Notes under the pieces: model-generated
What the model was told of the DNA's origin: nothing
The model's database searches: none
Seen by the model: only the letters and a program-made list of their open reading frames with translations
Program-made: the position numbers and the translations under genes
Assembly: GCF_025847235.1 (NCBI RefSeq)
Contig: NZ_JAOZEW010000007.1
Coordinates: 124,001-188,000, forward strand
Reading direction: 5' to 3'
From: Flavobacterium shii
GTDB lineage: Bacteria > Bacteroidota > Bacteroidia > Flavobacteriales > Flavobacteriaceae
DNA length: 64,000 nt
Part shown: piece after piece, positions 17,322 to 24,403 of the stretch
Layout: each line of letters starts with the position of its first letter
How positions within the stretch are numbered: position 1 is the stretch's first letter

Positions 17322-17654
17322 TTAGTTTTGAATTCTTGTAGTTATTATGATGGCGCCATCATTTTCTTTTTCATTATATATTATGCGACTACTGTTCTTG
17401 TTTAAGAAGTCTAAACTTATGATATCAGATTTTTTGAGAGGTAATAATATGGTGTCTTGTTTTTTGTTGTATTCAAAAGGAATTCCGTTTATTACAATTA
17501 AAGGCGATTTGTCAATTTGATTTTCATCAAAGGCTTGATTGACTAATTCTAAGACAAAATATTTATTTTCTTTTGTGTCGTTTAAAATAAAAGTATGAGG
17601 ATTAGAACAACCGAATACTATTGTTGACGAAAGTATTGATAAAATTCGTTTCAT
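17322..17654 (-). CDS. Small lipoprotein with a TonB-receptor plug-like C-terminal half
   Basis: The protein has 110 residues. The start M-K-R-I-L-S-I-L-S-S-T-I-V-F-G-C gives a lipobox-like cysteine at 16. Residues about 50-108 follow the end of a TonB-receptor plug domain: P-L-I-V-I-N-G-I-P-F, then K-K-S-D-I-I-S-L-D-F-L, then I-I-Y-N and G-A-I-I-I-T-T-R. No barrel follows. Such orphan plug-like segments occur in some Bacteroidota envelope proteins, and their role is not known to me. The neighbouring 206-residue gene lies 45 bases upstream on the same strand. Confidence 0.65.
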   Translation of the reverse strand: MKRILSILSSTIVFGCSNPHTFILNDTKENKYFVLELVNQAFDENQIDKSPLIVINGIPFEYNKKQDTILLPLKKSDIISLDFLNKNSSRIIYNEKENDGAIIITTRIQN

Positions 17655-17699
17655 TAATTGATTATGATTTAGTGAAAAGTTGTTTTTAAGTAAAAGTTT

Positions 17700-18320
17700 T
17701 TACCAAATCTTCCACCAAGGTTTTTTATTCACCTCAATTGTTTTTTTAGTCATATTGATTTCTATTCTCTTTTGAGGTTCAATTTTAATTTTAGAATCAT
17801 CAAAAAACATTTCGCCATTTTCATTCATTCCAATTGGAGTTTTTGTTCTTTCTTTCCAATCGTTAGTTTGTAGTTCTGGGATTAGCGGACTGTTTCTTTT
17901 ATTAAAGAATTTTTCTTTTGCTTTTTCTGTAATTTCTTCTTCTAGGTTTGAAGATGAGTTTTTAAAGAGTGTTAATGAATTGTCTGGAATATTTAAAAGA
18001 AAAACTTGTGTTTTATTTTCAATTCTTTGAATATCCAATACTTTAAAATAAGCAACAGTATCTAAAAGAAAGTGACCAATATTTGCTGAATCGGCGTTGA
18101 ATATTGATAAGTCTTTTGCATGAGCACTTGCAATTAAATATCTGAAATTTCCCGAAAGTCCACCTCCAATAGAACTCATATCAGTAAAACCTTTTTCTTG
18201 AATTATCTGTCCGACTTTGTAGTTTGAAATTAAATCCTCAGGCAAATTTGTATCTCTGTAAAATAGTTTTAAACCAGAAAAAGTTTCATTATAAATTGCT
18301 TTAAGACGGTCATTTTTCAT
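17700..18320 (-). CDS. Protein of unknown function
   Basis: The protein has 206 residues with no signal peptide or membrane segment. A central region (about 50-105) is hydrophobic and alternating, suggesting a small alpha/beta domain with a glycine-rich turn (S-I-G-G-G-L-S-G-N). The C-terminus is lysine-rich and ends in K-P-W-W-K-I-W. I do not recognise a family. It lies between the M23 peptidase gene (39 bases) and the small lipoprotein gene, so the three may share a transcript. Confidence 0.6.
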   Translation of the reverse strand: MKNDRLKAIYNETFSGLKLFYRDTNLPEDLISNYKVGQIIQEKGFTDMSSIGGGLSGNFRYLIASAHAKDLSIFNADSANIGHFLLDTVAYFKVLDIQRIENKTQVFLLNIPDNSLTLFKNSSSNLEEEITEKAKEKFFNKRNSPLIPELQTNDWKERTKTPIGMNENGEMFFDDSKIKIEPQKRIEINMTKKTIEVNKKPWWKIW

Positions 18321-18359
18321 TGTTTCTATCTATTTTAAAGAATGTGGTTCCAGTAAAAA

Positions 18360-19580
18360 TTATAAATTCCCAATGCTATCCAGCTCTCTTTTTAGTGGTG
18401 CTATTTGCTTTAAGAAACGTTCTTTGTTTTTGCCAGTCATTGATTCTCCTGTAGGTAAATTCAATTTCAATGCATCTACTTGTACGCCATTTTTCCAGAA
18501 ACGATAACAAACGTGAGGACCAGTTGCCAGACCTGTACTTCCTACCAATCCGATAGTTTGACCTTGTGCAACATGCTGTCCGCGTTTTACTAATATTCGG
18601 GACATATGTAGGTATTGGGTAGAATAAGTACCGTTGTGTTTTACTTTTACAAAATTTCCGTTTCCGGCTGTATAGCCAGTGTTTTCTACAATTCCAGCTG
18701 CAGTTGTAGATATTGGGGTTCCTGTAGGGGCGGCATAGTCAGTTCCTTTGTGTGCTTTCCAAGTGTGTTGTACGGGATGGAATCTATTGCTGGTAAACCT
18801 GGATGTAATTCGGCTGAATTTTATTGGTGTTTTTAGAAAGAAATTTTTAAGTGTTTTTCCTTCATCATCATAATATTCTATTTTGCCAGAAGTTGTATCT
18901 TGTTCAAATGGAAACGCGTAAACAATTTTTCCTTTATATTCAAAGAAAGCTGCTTCCAGATCTTCAACACCATCATAAATAGAATCATTTATGAAGCGTT
19001 CTTTGAAAATTAAGCCGTAACGGTCTCCTTTTTTAAGTTTGAAGAAGTCAATAGACCATGCAAATATTTTGGTAATTCGGCTTGCTAATGCAGTTTCTAC
19101 GCTTTCATTTCCTAAAGTTTCTGATAGGGAGCTTTTTAGGACGCCACCTATTATTTTTCGTTTCAGTATAACTGGCTTTACTTTTTTATATGCTTTGGCA
19201 ATACTATCGCGTAAATCGACTACATAATAAGTTAATGCGTCGGGTTGGTATATAAAAACTTGTAAATCGTTTGTTTTGTTTTTTGATCTAAGAAGTGTGT
19301 ATGGTTTGTGATATCGGATTGTTCGAACATTAAATGAATCTTTAATTTGTTCTACAATGGTGTATACTTGTTTGTTTCCAATATTTTGACCTTGTATAAT
19401 TGTTCCGAAGGTTTCGCCTTTTTCTATAGTGTCGTTTACTACATTATAGTCAGCATAGTTAAAGCCAAATTCCTTTTTTTGTGATTTTGGTTTTATAACT
19501 TTAGTTTCAATTTTATCCGTTGTTTTATTACATGATACGATTAAAAATAACATTATTATAATTGCTGATATTCGTTTCAA
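18360..19580 (-). CDS. M23-family peptidase, lipoprotein
   Basis: The protein has 406 residues. The signal sequence ends in a lipobox (L-I-V-S-C17). A long N-terminal region with OapA/LysM-like strands precedes the M23 domain (about 270-385). Zinc-site motifs are H-K-G-T-D-Y-A-A-P, the first His and Asp, and Y-L-H-M-S. It likely cleaves peptidoglycan peptide cross-links in the envelope, as in NlpD/MepM-type enzymes. Both metal motifs look intact, so it is probably active and not a degenerate activator. Confidence 0.92.
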   Translation of the reverse strand: MKRISAIIIMLFLIVSCNKTTDKIETKVIKPKSQKKEFGFNYADYNVVNDTIEKGETFGTIIQGQNIGNKQVYTIVEQIKDSFNVRTIRYHKPYTLLRSKNKTNDLQVFIYQPDALTYYVVDLRDSIAKAYKKVKPVILKRKIIGGVLKSSLSETLGNESVETALASRITKIFAWSIDFFKLKKGDRYGLIFKERFINDSIYDGVEDLEAAFFEYKGKIVYAFPFEQDTTSGKIEYYDDEGKTLKNFFLKTPIKFSRITSRFTSNRFHPVQHTWKAHKGTDYAAPTGTPISTTAAGIVENTGYTAGNGNFVKVKHNGTYSTQYLHMSRILVKRGQHVAQGQTIGLVGSTGLATGPHVCYRFWKNGVQVDALKLNLPTGESMTGKNKERFLKQIAPLKRELDSIGNL

Positions 19581-19599
19581 ACCTATTCTTCTTTATTAA

Positions 19600-20541
19600 T
19601 TAAACTTCTTTTTCATTTCCCCAATTGGCCAATTCTTCGGTGCTCCATAATTCAGGGAAAAATATCCTGCGTTGGAATTTTGGGTGCATGTATTTTTGCC
19701 AATCGCTTCCGCCAGTAGCTTCTCCATTGCCTTTTCCGCTTTCAAGAATATATTTTATTGCAGTGTTTAAGTGTTGCATTACCCAGGTAATATTTACTGT
19801 GTGATCGTAATGGCGCATTGCCTGAACTAGTGTTGGGTTTTTTTGGTCTTTTTCGGGAAGTTGTTTGAATTTTTGCCAAATATTTTTGGTCTTGTATTCT
19901 TTCATTTGAGTCAAAAATTGCGCTTTGTATTTTTTTTCAAATTCTTGAAGTAAGTACGATTTTTGACCTGTTTGGTAATCTTTTCCTGCGGCTTGCCAAT
20001 ATAAATGCTCAAAGCTGGTTTCCAAATCAGTATTAGCATCAAATTTGTCTTTGTATCTGCGGTCTGTTAAGTTGATTATGTCGGTAGAAGAAAATTCGAT
20101 TAATCTGTATTGTGCACTTTGGAACCCGCTTGCAGGCGTTAGTGTATTTCGGAACTTCATATATTGATCGACTTCCATGCCGTTTTCCATAATGCTAAAA
20201 GAGTTGGTTAGCATGTCGAAATAACGGGTAATTCGGGAAAGACGTTCAGTAAAAAAATCTGCTTGAATATTTTCGACTTCCGAAATTTGATCGATTTCCC
20301 AAAGAATCATCTTAAAAATTAATTCATTTACTTGATGGTACATAATAAATACCATTTCGTCAGGAAGTGTTGTTCTTTGTATTTGAAGATTTAATAACGC
20401 ATCGGTTTGGATATAATCCCAATACGTAATAGGTTTAGACCAAAGCAGACCTTCTAATTGGACATCTGTTTTTTGGTTTATAGCGTGGTATTTTTTATCA
20501 ATTTCTTTTAAAATTGATTCTGAATTATCAGTGATATTCAT
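19600..20541 (-). CDS. Tryptophan 2,3-dioxygenase family protein
   Basis: The protein has 313 residues. Family signatures include F-I-M-Y-H-Q-V-N-E-L-I-F-K-M-I-L-W-E-I near 85-103, the loop T-P-A-S-G-F-Q-S-A-Q-Y-R at about 134-145, and G-E-A-T-G-G-S-D-W near 276-284. The enzyme opens the indole ring of tryptophan to N-formylkynurenine with haem iron. The start overlaps the stop of the DUF3108 gene by one base. It neighbours the tyrosine-degradation genes hppD and hmgA, so the region looks like an aromatic amino-acid catabolic block. No kynureninase is in the window. Confidence 0.92.
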   Translation of the reverse strand: MNITDNSESILKEIDKKYHAINQKTDVQLEGLLWSKPITYWDYIQTDALLNLQIQRTTLPDEMVFIMYHQVNELIFKMILWEIDQISEVENIQADFFTERLSRITRYFDMLTNSFSIMENGMEVDQYMKFRNTLTPASGFQSAQYRLIEFSSTDIINLTDRRYKDKFDANTDLETSFEHLYWQAAGKDYQTGQKSYLLQEFEKKYKAQFLTQMKEYKTKNIWQKFKQLPEKDQKNPTLVQAMRHYDHTVNITWVMQHLNTAIKYILESGKGNGEATGGSDWQKYMHPKFQRRIFFPELWSTEELANWGNEKEV

Positions 20542-21311
20542 TATTTTTTTACTTTAAATGGATTTTTTAATCCTTTGAATGCGTCCAAATCGGCTTTTAT
20601 TGATCCTACAGCAAGATCAGCTTTTATTCGAACGGGTAATTTGTTATCGTCGTCTGTTATCCAAAGTGTTAGACTTTCTTTTTCTTTAAAAACCCGACCT
20701 GATTGTACCAATGGTTTAAAAATCATTGTCGAAACGGTTCCAAATTTAGTTGTAATATCTTCACGACCTACGAATTTTAACTTAAATTTTGTTGTTTCAT
20801 CATCAAAAAACATGTCAATTGATATTGATTCCCCCGATTTTAGTTTGTCTATATTAGGATGATTCCTCAAATAGTAAAATGAGGACATGATATCTTGTAC
20901 GTTTTTGCCAACAATAATAGTTTTTTCGGCTTTATGTTTGTAGTCTTTTACAAGCACACGACCTTCGGTCTGGTTAAAAAAACCTTCTTGATCTTTGGTG
21001 TATCCTCCTTCGTCTATTTTTCGTACAAATTGATATGGGTTTCCTGTTTCTTTATCAAAATAGCTTTCATAAAGATCATCTACTTTAAAGAAAAATCGAG
21101 ACATTCCGGTTGTATATCCTTTGCCTACGGCATGAAATACCTTTTTATTGTTCACGATGGCTTCTTTTACTTCCAGAGTTGCGTATCCAGCATTTATAAT
21201 GCCATAATGTATTCTGAATTTGAACCATTCGCCGACGTCAAAAGAGTCTTCTTTTTGAGTGTCAAAGCTAAGTGTGAGGATTACAAATATGGAGAGGATT
21301 AGTTTTTTCAT
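20541..21311 (-). CDS. DUF3108-type exported protein
   Basis: I choose the ATG at 21311, which gives about 256 residues, because M-K-K-L-I-L-S-I-F-V-I-L-T-L-S begins a signal peptide there. The upstream ATG at 21344 would add 11 unhelpful residues. The mature part is beta-rich and carries the DUF3108 pattern, with E-W-F-K-F-R-I-H-Y-G and a long series of strands. Members are periplasmic or outer-membrane-associated and uncharacterised. It overlaps the tryptophan dioxygenase gene by one base and may share its transcript. Confidence 0.8.
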   Translation of the reverse strand: MKKLILSIFVILTLSFDTQKEDSFDVGEWFKFRIHYGIINAGYATLEVKEAIVNNKKVFHAVGKGYTTGMSRFFFKVDDLYESYFDKETGNPYQFVRKIDEGGYTKDQEGFFNQTEGRVLVKDYKHKAEKTIIVGKNVQDIMSSFYYLRNHPNIDKLKSGESISIDMFFDDETTKFKLKFVGREDITTKFGTVSTMIFKPLVQSGRVFKEKESLTLWITDDDNKLPVRIKADLAVGSIKADLDAFKGLKNPFKVKK

Positions 21312-21370
21312 ATGATTCTTTGACAATTTATAAAATAAATGCAAATTCTATTCCAAATGTATTAAAACAA

Positions 21371-21401
21371 AAAAACTCAGTCAAGGAATGACTGAGTTTT
21401 T
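21371..21401 (-). terminator. Terminator between hppD and the DUF3108 gene
   Basis: A perfect 13-bp stem (21371-21383 with 21389-21401) carries a five-base loop and has T-runs on both strands. It lies about 200 bases beyond the hppD stop and about 60 bases before the DUF3108 start, so it could also act as an attenuator. Confidence 0.85.
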
Positions 21402-21493
21402 ATGCTATTAACTAACCAAAAAACTATAAATTATGAAATTTATATCAATTTAGGAAGGAAACCACCCCCTCCTGTTTTGCGAGTGCAAAGATA
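21371..21493 (-). ncRNA. Candidate short transcript or operon leader
   Basis: On the minus strand TATCTTTG (21493-21486) fits the -7 consensus. A start about seven bases downstream would give a transcript of roughly 110 bases ending at the terminator hairpin at 21371-21401. Near its 5' end lies a G-rich stretch (GGAGGGGGTGG) that is unusual for this AT-rich DNA. I find no convincing ORF inside. It could be a small RNA, or a leader controlling the DUF3108/tryptophan dioxygenase genes. I see no -33 TTG at the right distance, so confidence is low. Confidence 0.3.
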
Positions 21494-21603
21494 GATACAA
21501 ACACATTAAAAATAATAGTAAAAAAGTGAGTTTAACATAACATTTGCAAAAAAAGCATCGGTTTAAAGAGGATTTTTTCACATAATGTATAAAAAAAGCT
21601 TTT

Positions 21604-22764
21604 TTACAGCGTTCCTCGCAATTCTTGTTCTCTCTCGATTGACTCAAAAAGAGCTTTAAAGTTCCCCGCGCCAAATCCTTTGGCTCCCATTCTCTGGATA
21701 ATTTCAAAAAATAGGGTTGGACGGTCTTGAACAGGTTTTGTGAATATCTGTAATAAGTACCCATCTTCGTCTGCATCGACCATAATGGCTAATTTTTCGA
21801 TTTCATTCAAATCTTCTTTCATCATATCCATATGAACTCCTAAACGTTCTGGAATCGCTTGATAATAAGTATGTGGTGGTGCAGATAAAAACTCAACTCC
21901 TCTAGATTTTAATTCAGATACAGTTTTGATGATATCATCTGTAGCAATAGCGATATGTTGGATTCCAGGTCCACCATAGAAATCTAAATATTCCTCTATT
22001 TGTGATTTTTTCTTTCCTTCGGCAGGTTCGTTGATTGGGAATTTAATTCTTCCGTTTCCATTACTCATTACCTTACTCATCAATGCAGAGTATTCGGTAT
22101 TGATTTGTTTGTCATCAAATGATAAGAAGTTAACAAACCCCATGACATCTTCATAGAACTTTACCCAAGTATTCATTTCGTTCCAACCTACATTTCCTAC
22201 CATGTGATCAATGTATTTTAATCCTGTTGGTTCTGGATTATAGTCTGATTTCCATTCTTTGTAACCTGGTAAGAAAACACCATTATAATTTTTTCTTTCT
22301 ACAAAAATATGAACGGTTTCGCCATAAGTATAAATTCCAGAACGAACTACTTCGCCAAATTCATCTTTTTCAACCGTTGGTTCCATAAAGGAACGTGCAC
22401 CACGTTTCATAGTTTCTTCGTAAGCACTTCTGGCATCTTCAACCCAAAGAGCTGCGACTTTTACACCATCTCCATGTTTTTTAAGATGTTCATGGATAGG
22501 GGAGTCTTGTGTTAAAGGGGTGGTTAAAACAATTCTAATCTTATCTTGTTTTAGCACATAAGATGCTTTGTCTCTTACTCCAGTTTCCAATCCTGCATAG
22601 GCTAATGACTGATATCCAAAAGCGGTTTTATAATAATGTGCCGATTGTTTTGCATTTCCTACGTAGAATTCTACATAATCGGTTCCTAATAATGGAAGGA
22701 AATCTTGTGCTCCTTCAAAGATTTTTTCTAATCCGTATTCTACTGATTTTACTTCTTTTGACAT
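21604..22764 (-). CDS. hppD: 4-Hydroxyphenylpyruvate dioxygenase
   Basis: The protein has 386 residues, two vicinal-oxygen-chelate domains. It converts 4-hydroxyphenylpyruvate to homogentisate in tyrosine breakdown. Iron ligands can be assigned: His in Y-I-D-H-M-V, His in G-I-Q-H-I-A-I-A-T-D-D, and Glu in F-F-E-I-I-Q-R. The C-terminus has the F-G-A-G-N-F motif and a closing helix. hmgA, the next enzyme, lies 226 bases upstream on the same strand with a repeat element between them. Confidence 0.97.
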   Translation of the reverse strand: MSKEVKSVEYGLEKIFEGAQDFLPLLGTDYVEFYVGNAKQSAHYYKTAFGYQSLAYAGLETGVRDKASYVLKQDKIRIVLTTPLTQDSPIHEHLKKHGDGVKVAALWVEDARSAYEETMKRGARSFMEPTVEKDEFGEVVRSGIYTYGETVHIFVERKNYNGVFLPGYKEWKSDYNPEPTGLKYIDHMVGNVGWNEMNTWVKFYEDVMGFVNFLSFDDKQINTEYSALMSKVMSNGNGRIKFPINEPAEGKKKSQIEEYLDFYGGPGIQHIAIATDDIIKTVSELKSRGVEFLSAPPHTYYQAIPERLGVHMDMMKEDLNEIEKLAIMVDADEDGYLLQIFTKPVQDRPTLFFEIIQRMGAKGFGAGNFKALFESIEREQELRGTL

Positions 22765-22831
22765 GATGTTTATTTGTTTAATCGGTTAAGCGTTTATTTG
22801 ATTAAGCCGAAATTGATGTTTAAATGTTTTT

Positions 22832-22976
22832 TTACCGTAAAGTGCGCAAAGGTTTTTTATAAGTAAGATTTTGTAAAAACACGAAGGACGCAAGGTTTTG
22901 CGAACTTGTATAAATAAAATATCATTAGAAAATCTTTGCGAACTTTGCGTAAAATCCTTTGCGGACTTTGCGGTTA
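22832..22976. repeat. 145-bp intergenic element with 21-bp imperfect terminal inverted repeats
   Basis: The left end (22832-22852) and the reverse complement of the right end (22956-22976) agree at 18 of 21 positions. Both contain TTCGCAAAG-like or CGCAAAG units, which also recur inside. A related left end occurs at 30834-30854. The element fills most of the hppD-hmgA gap and encodes nothing that I can see. Confidence 0.6.
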
Positions 22977-22990
22977 GATCGATTTGTTAA

Positions 22991-24148
22991 TTATTCCACC
23001 CAAGATTTGTAATATTGTCCATCGTCAATTCCCATTGCTTCTTCGGTTACCATTAATGGACGGAAAGTATCGACCATTACTGCTAATTCCTGGGTTTCTT
23101 TGTGACCAATACTTCGCTCCATTGCGCCTGGTGCTGGACCATGCGGAATTCCTTTTGGGTGTAAAGTGATATGACCTTGCTCAATATTGTTACGACTCAT
23201 AAAATCTCCATCAACGTAGTAAAGTACTTCATCTGAATCTATATTGCTGTGGTTATAAGGTGCCGGGATTGCTTTTGGGTGATAATCGTAAAGTCTAGGG
23301 CAGAATGAACAAACTACGAACGTAGCTGTCTCAAAAGTTTGATGTACTGGTGGTGGTTGGTGTACACGTCCAGTTATAGGCTCGAAATTATGAATTGAGA
23401 ATCCGTATGGGAAATTATAGCCATCCCATCCCACAACGTCAAAAGGATGTGTTGCATAAACTACTTCGTGCATCATGCCTTCTTTTTTGATTTTAATTAA
23501 AAAATCACCTTTTTCATCGTGTGTTTCTAATTCATTAGGCAAAATAAAATCGCGTTCGCAAAAAGGAGAATGCTCTAAATGCTGACCTGATTCGTTTTTG
23601 TATCGCTTTGGAGTGTAAAAAGGAGAAAATGATTCTACGTAAAACAATCTATTTTCTGAGGTTTCAAAATCTATTTGATATATAATTCCTCTTGGGATAA
23701 TAAGGTAATCTCCATATTCAAATGGGATATTTCCCATCATAGTACGTAATTTTCCTTTTCCTTTATGGATGAAAAGCATTTCATCGGCATCGGCATTCTT
23801 ATAAAAATACTTTTTAAGTGATTCTTTTGGAGCTGCCAATCCTATAGTACAATCTTTATTAACAAGCATTGCTTTTCGACTGTCTAAAAAATCATTCTCT
23901 GGTTTTAGTTCAAAACCTTTTAATAAAAGTGATTTTATGTTCTTACCGATTGCAATCTTAGGTTCTACAGAATAAGAATTTAAAATTTCCTTTACCTGTG
24001 TAGGTCTGTGAACGTGATATAACAATGAGGAATGTCCGTGAAAACCTTCGGTTCCAAACAGTTGTTCGTAATATAAACCTCCGTTAGGTTTTTCGAATTG
24101 GGTGTGTCTTTTTTGGGGAAAATCTCCAAGTTTATGATATAATGGCAT
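22991..24148 (-). CDS. hmgA: Homogentisate 1,2-dioxygenase
   Basis: The protein has 385 residues with a cupin fold, shorter than the roughly 430-residue proteobacterial enzymes but usual for Bacteroidota. It opens homogentisate to maleylacetoacetate. The iron-site region includes H-S-N-I-D-S-D-E-V-L-Y-Y-V and L-H-P-K-G-I-P-H-G-P, and the substrate region F-C-P-R-L-Y-D-Y-H-P precedes it. It is upstream of hppD on the same strand. Confidence 0.95.
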   Translation of the reverse strand: MPLYHKLGDFPQKRHTQFEKPNGGLYYEQLFGTEGFHGHSSLLYHVHRPTQVKEILNSYSVEPKIAIGKNIKSLLLKGFELKPENDFLDSRKAMLVNKDCTIGLAAPKESLKKYFYKNADADEMLFIHKGKGKLRTMMGNIPFEYGDYLIIPRGIIYQIDFETSENRLFYVESFSPFYTPKRYKNESGQHLEHSPFCERDFILPNELETHDEKGDFLIKIKKEGMMHEVVYATHPFDVVGWDGYNFPYGFSIHNFEPITGRVHQPPPVHQTFETATFVVCSFCPRLYDYHPKAIPAPYNHSNIDSDEVLYYVDGDFMSRNNIEQGHITLHPKGIPHGPAPGAMERSIGHKETQELAVMVDTFRPLMVTEEAMGIDDGQYYKSWVE

Positions 24149-24403
24149 GGCTTTTCTATTAGATAATTTGTAAATTAGATAATTCGAAAAATTTGAATTG
24201 TGTGAACAGATAATTAGCTTATTTTCTAAATTGACTAATTACCCCAATTCGAAACCATTATTCAGGATTTCTCTTGATAAGGAATTGAAGATACTCTAAT
24301 AAACCTGTCCATTTTGTTTTCATTATAACAAATGTCGTAATTTTTATTAATCAAAATTACATATTATATTATTTATAACACAAATTATTTCTAAAAATCT
24401 AAA
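24149..24403. other. AT-rich intergenic region between hmgA and the patatin gene
   Basis: There is no ORF. The segment 24160-24260 contains several copies of TTAGATAATT-like and AATTCGAAA-like words in both orientations. This resembles the AT-rich repeat tracts in other gaps of the window. I see no clear promoter or terminator. Confidence 0.4.

Noticed and set aside
21450-21776. 108-residue minus-strand ORF at the end of hppD
   Set aside because: Most of it overlaps hppD in another frame, and the rest is composition-driven. It lacks a start context or motif.
19600-24148. Complete tryptophan-to-anthranilate kynurenine pathway
   Set aside because: Only the first enzyme is present. No kynureninase, formamidase or monooxygenase gene is found in the window.
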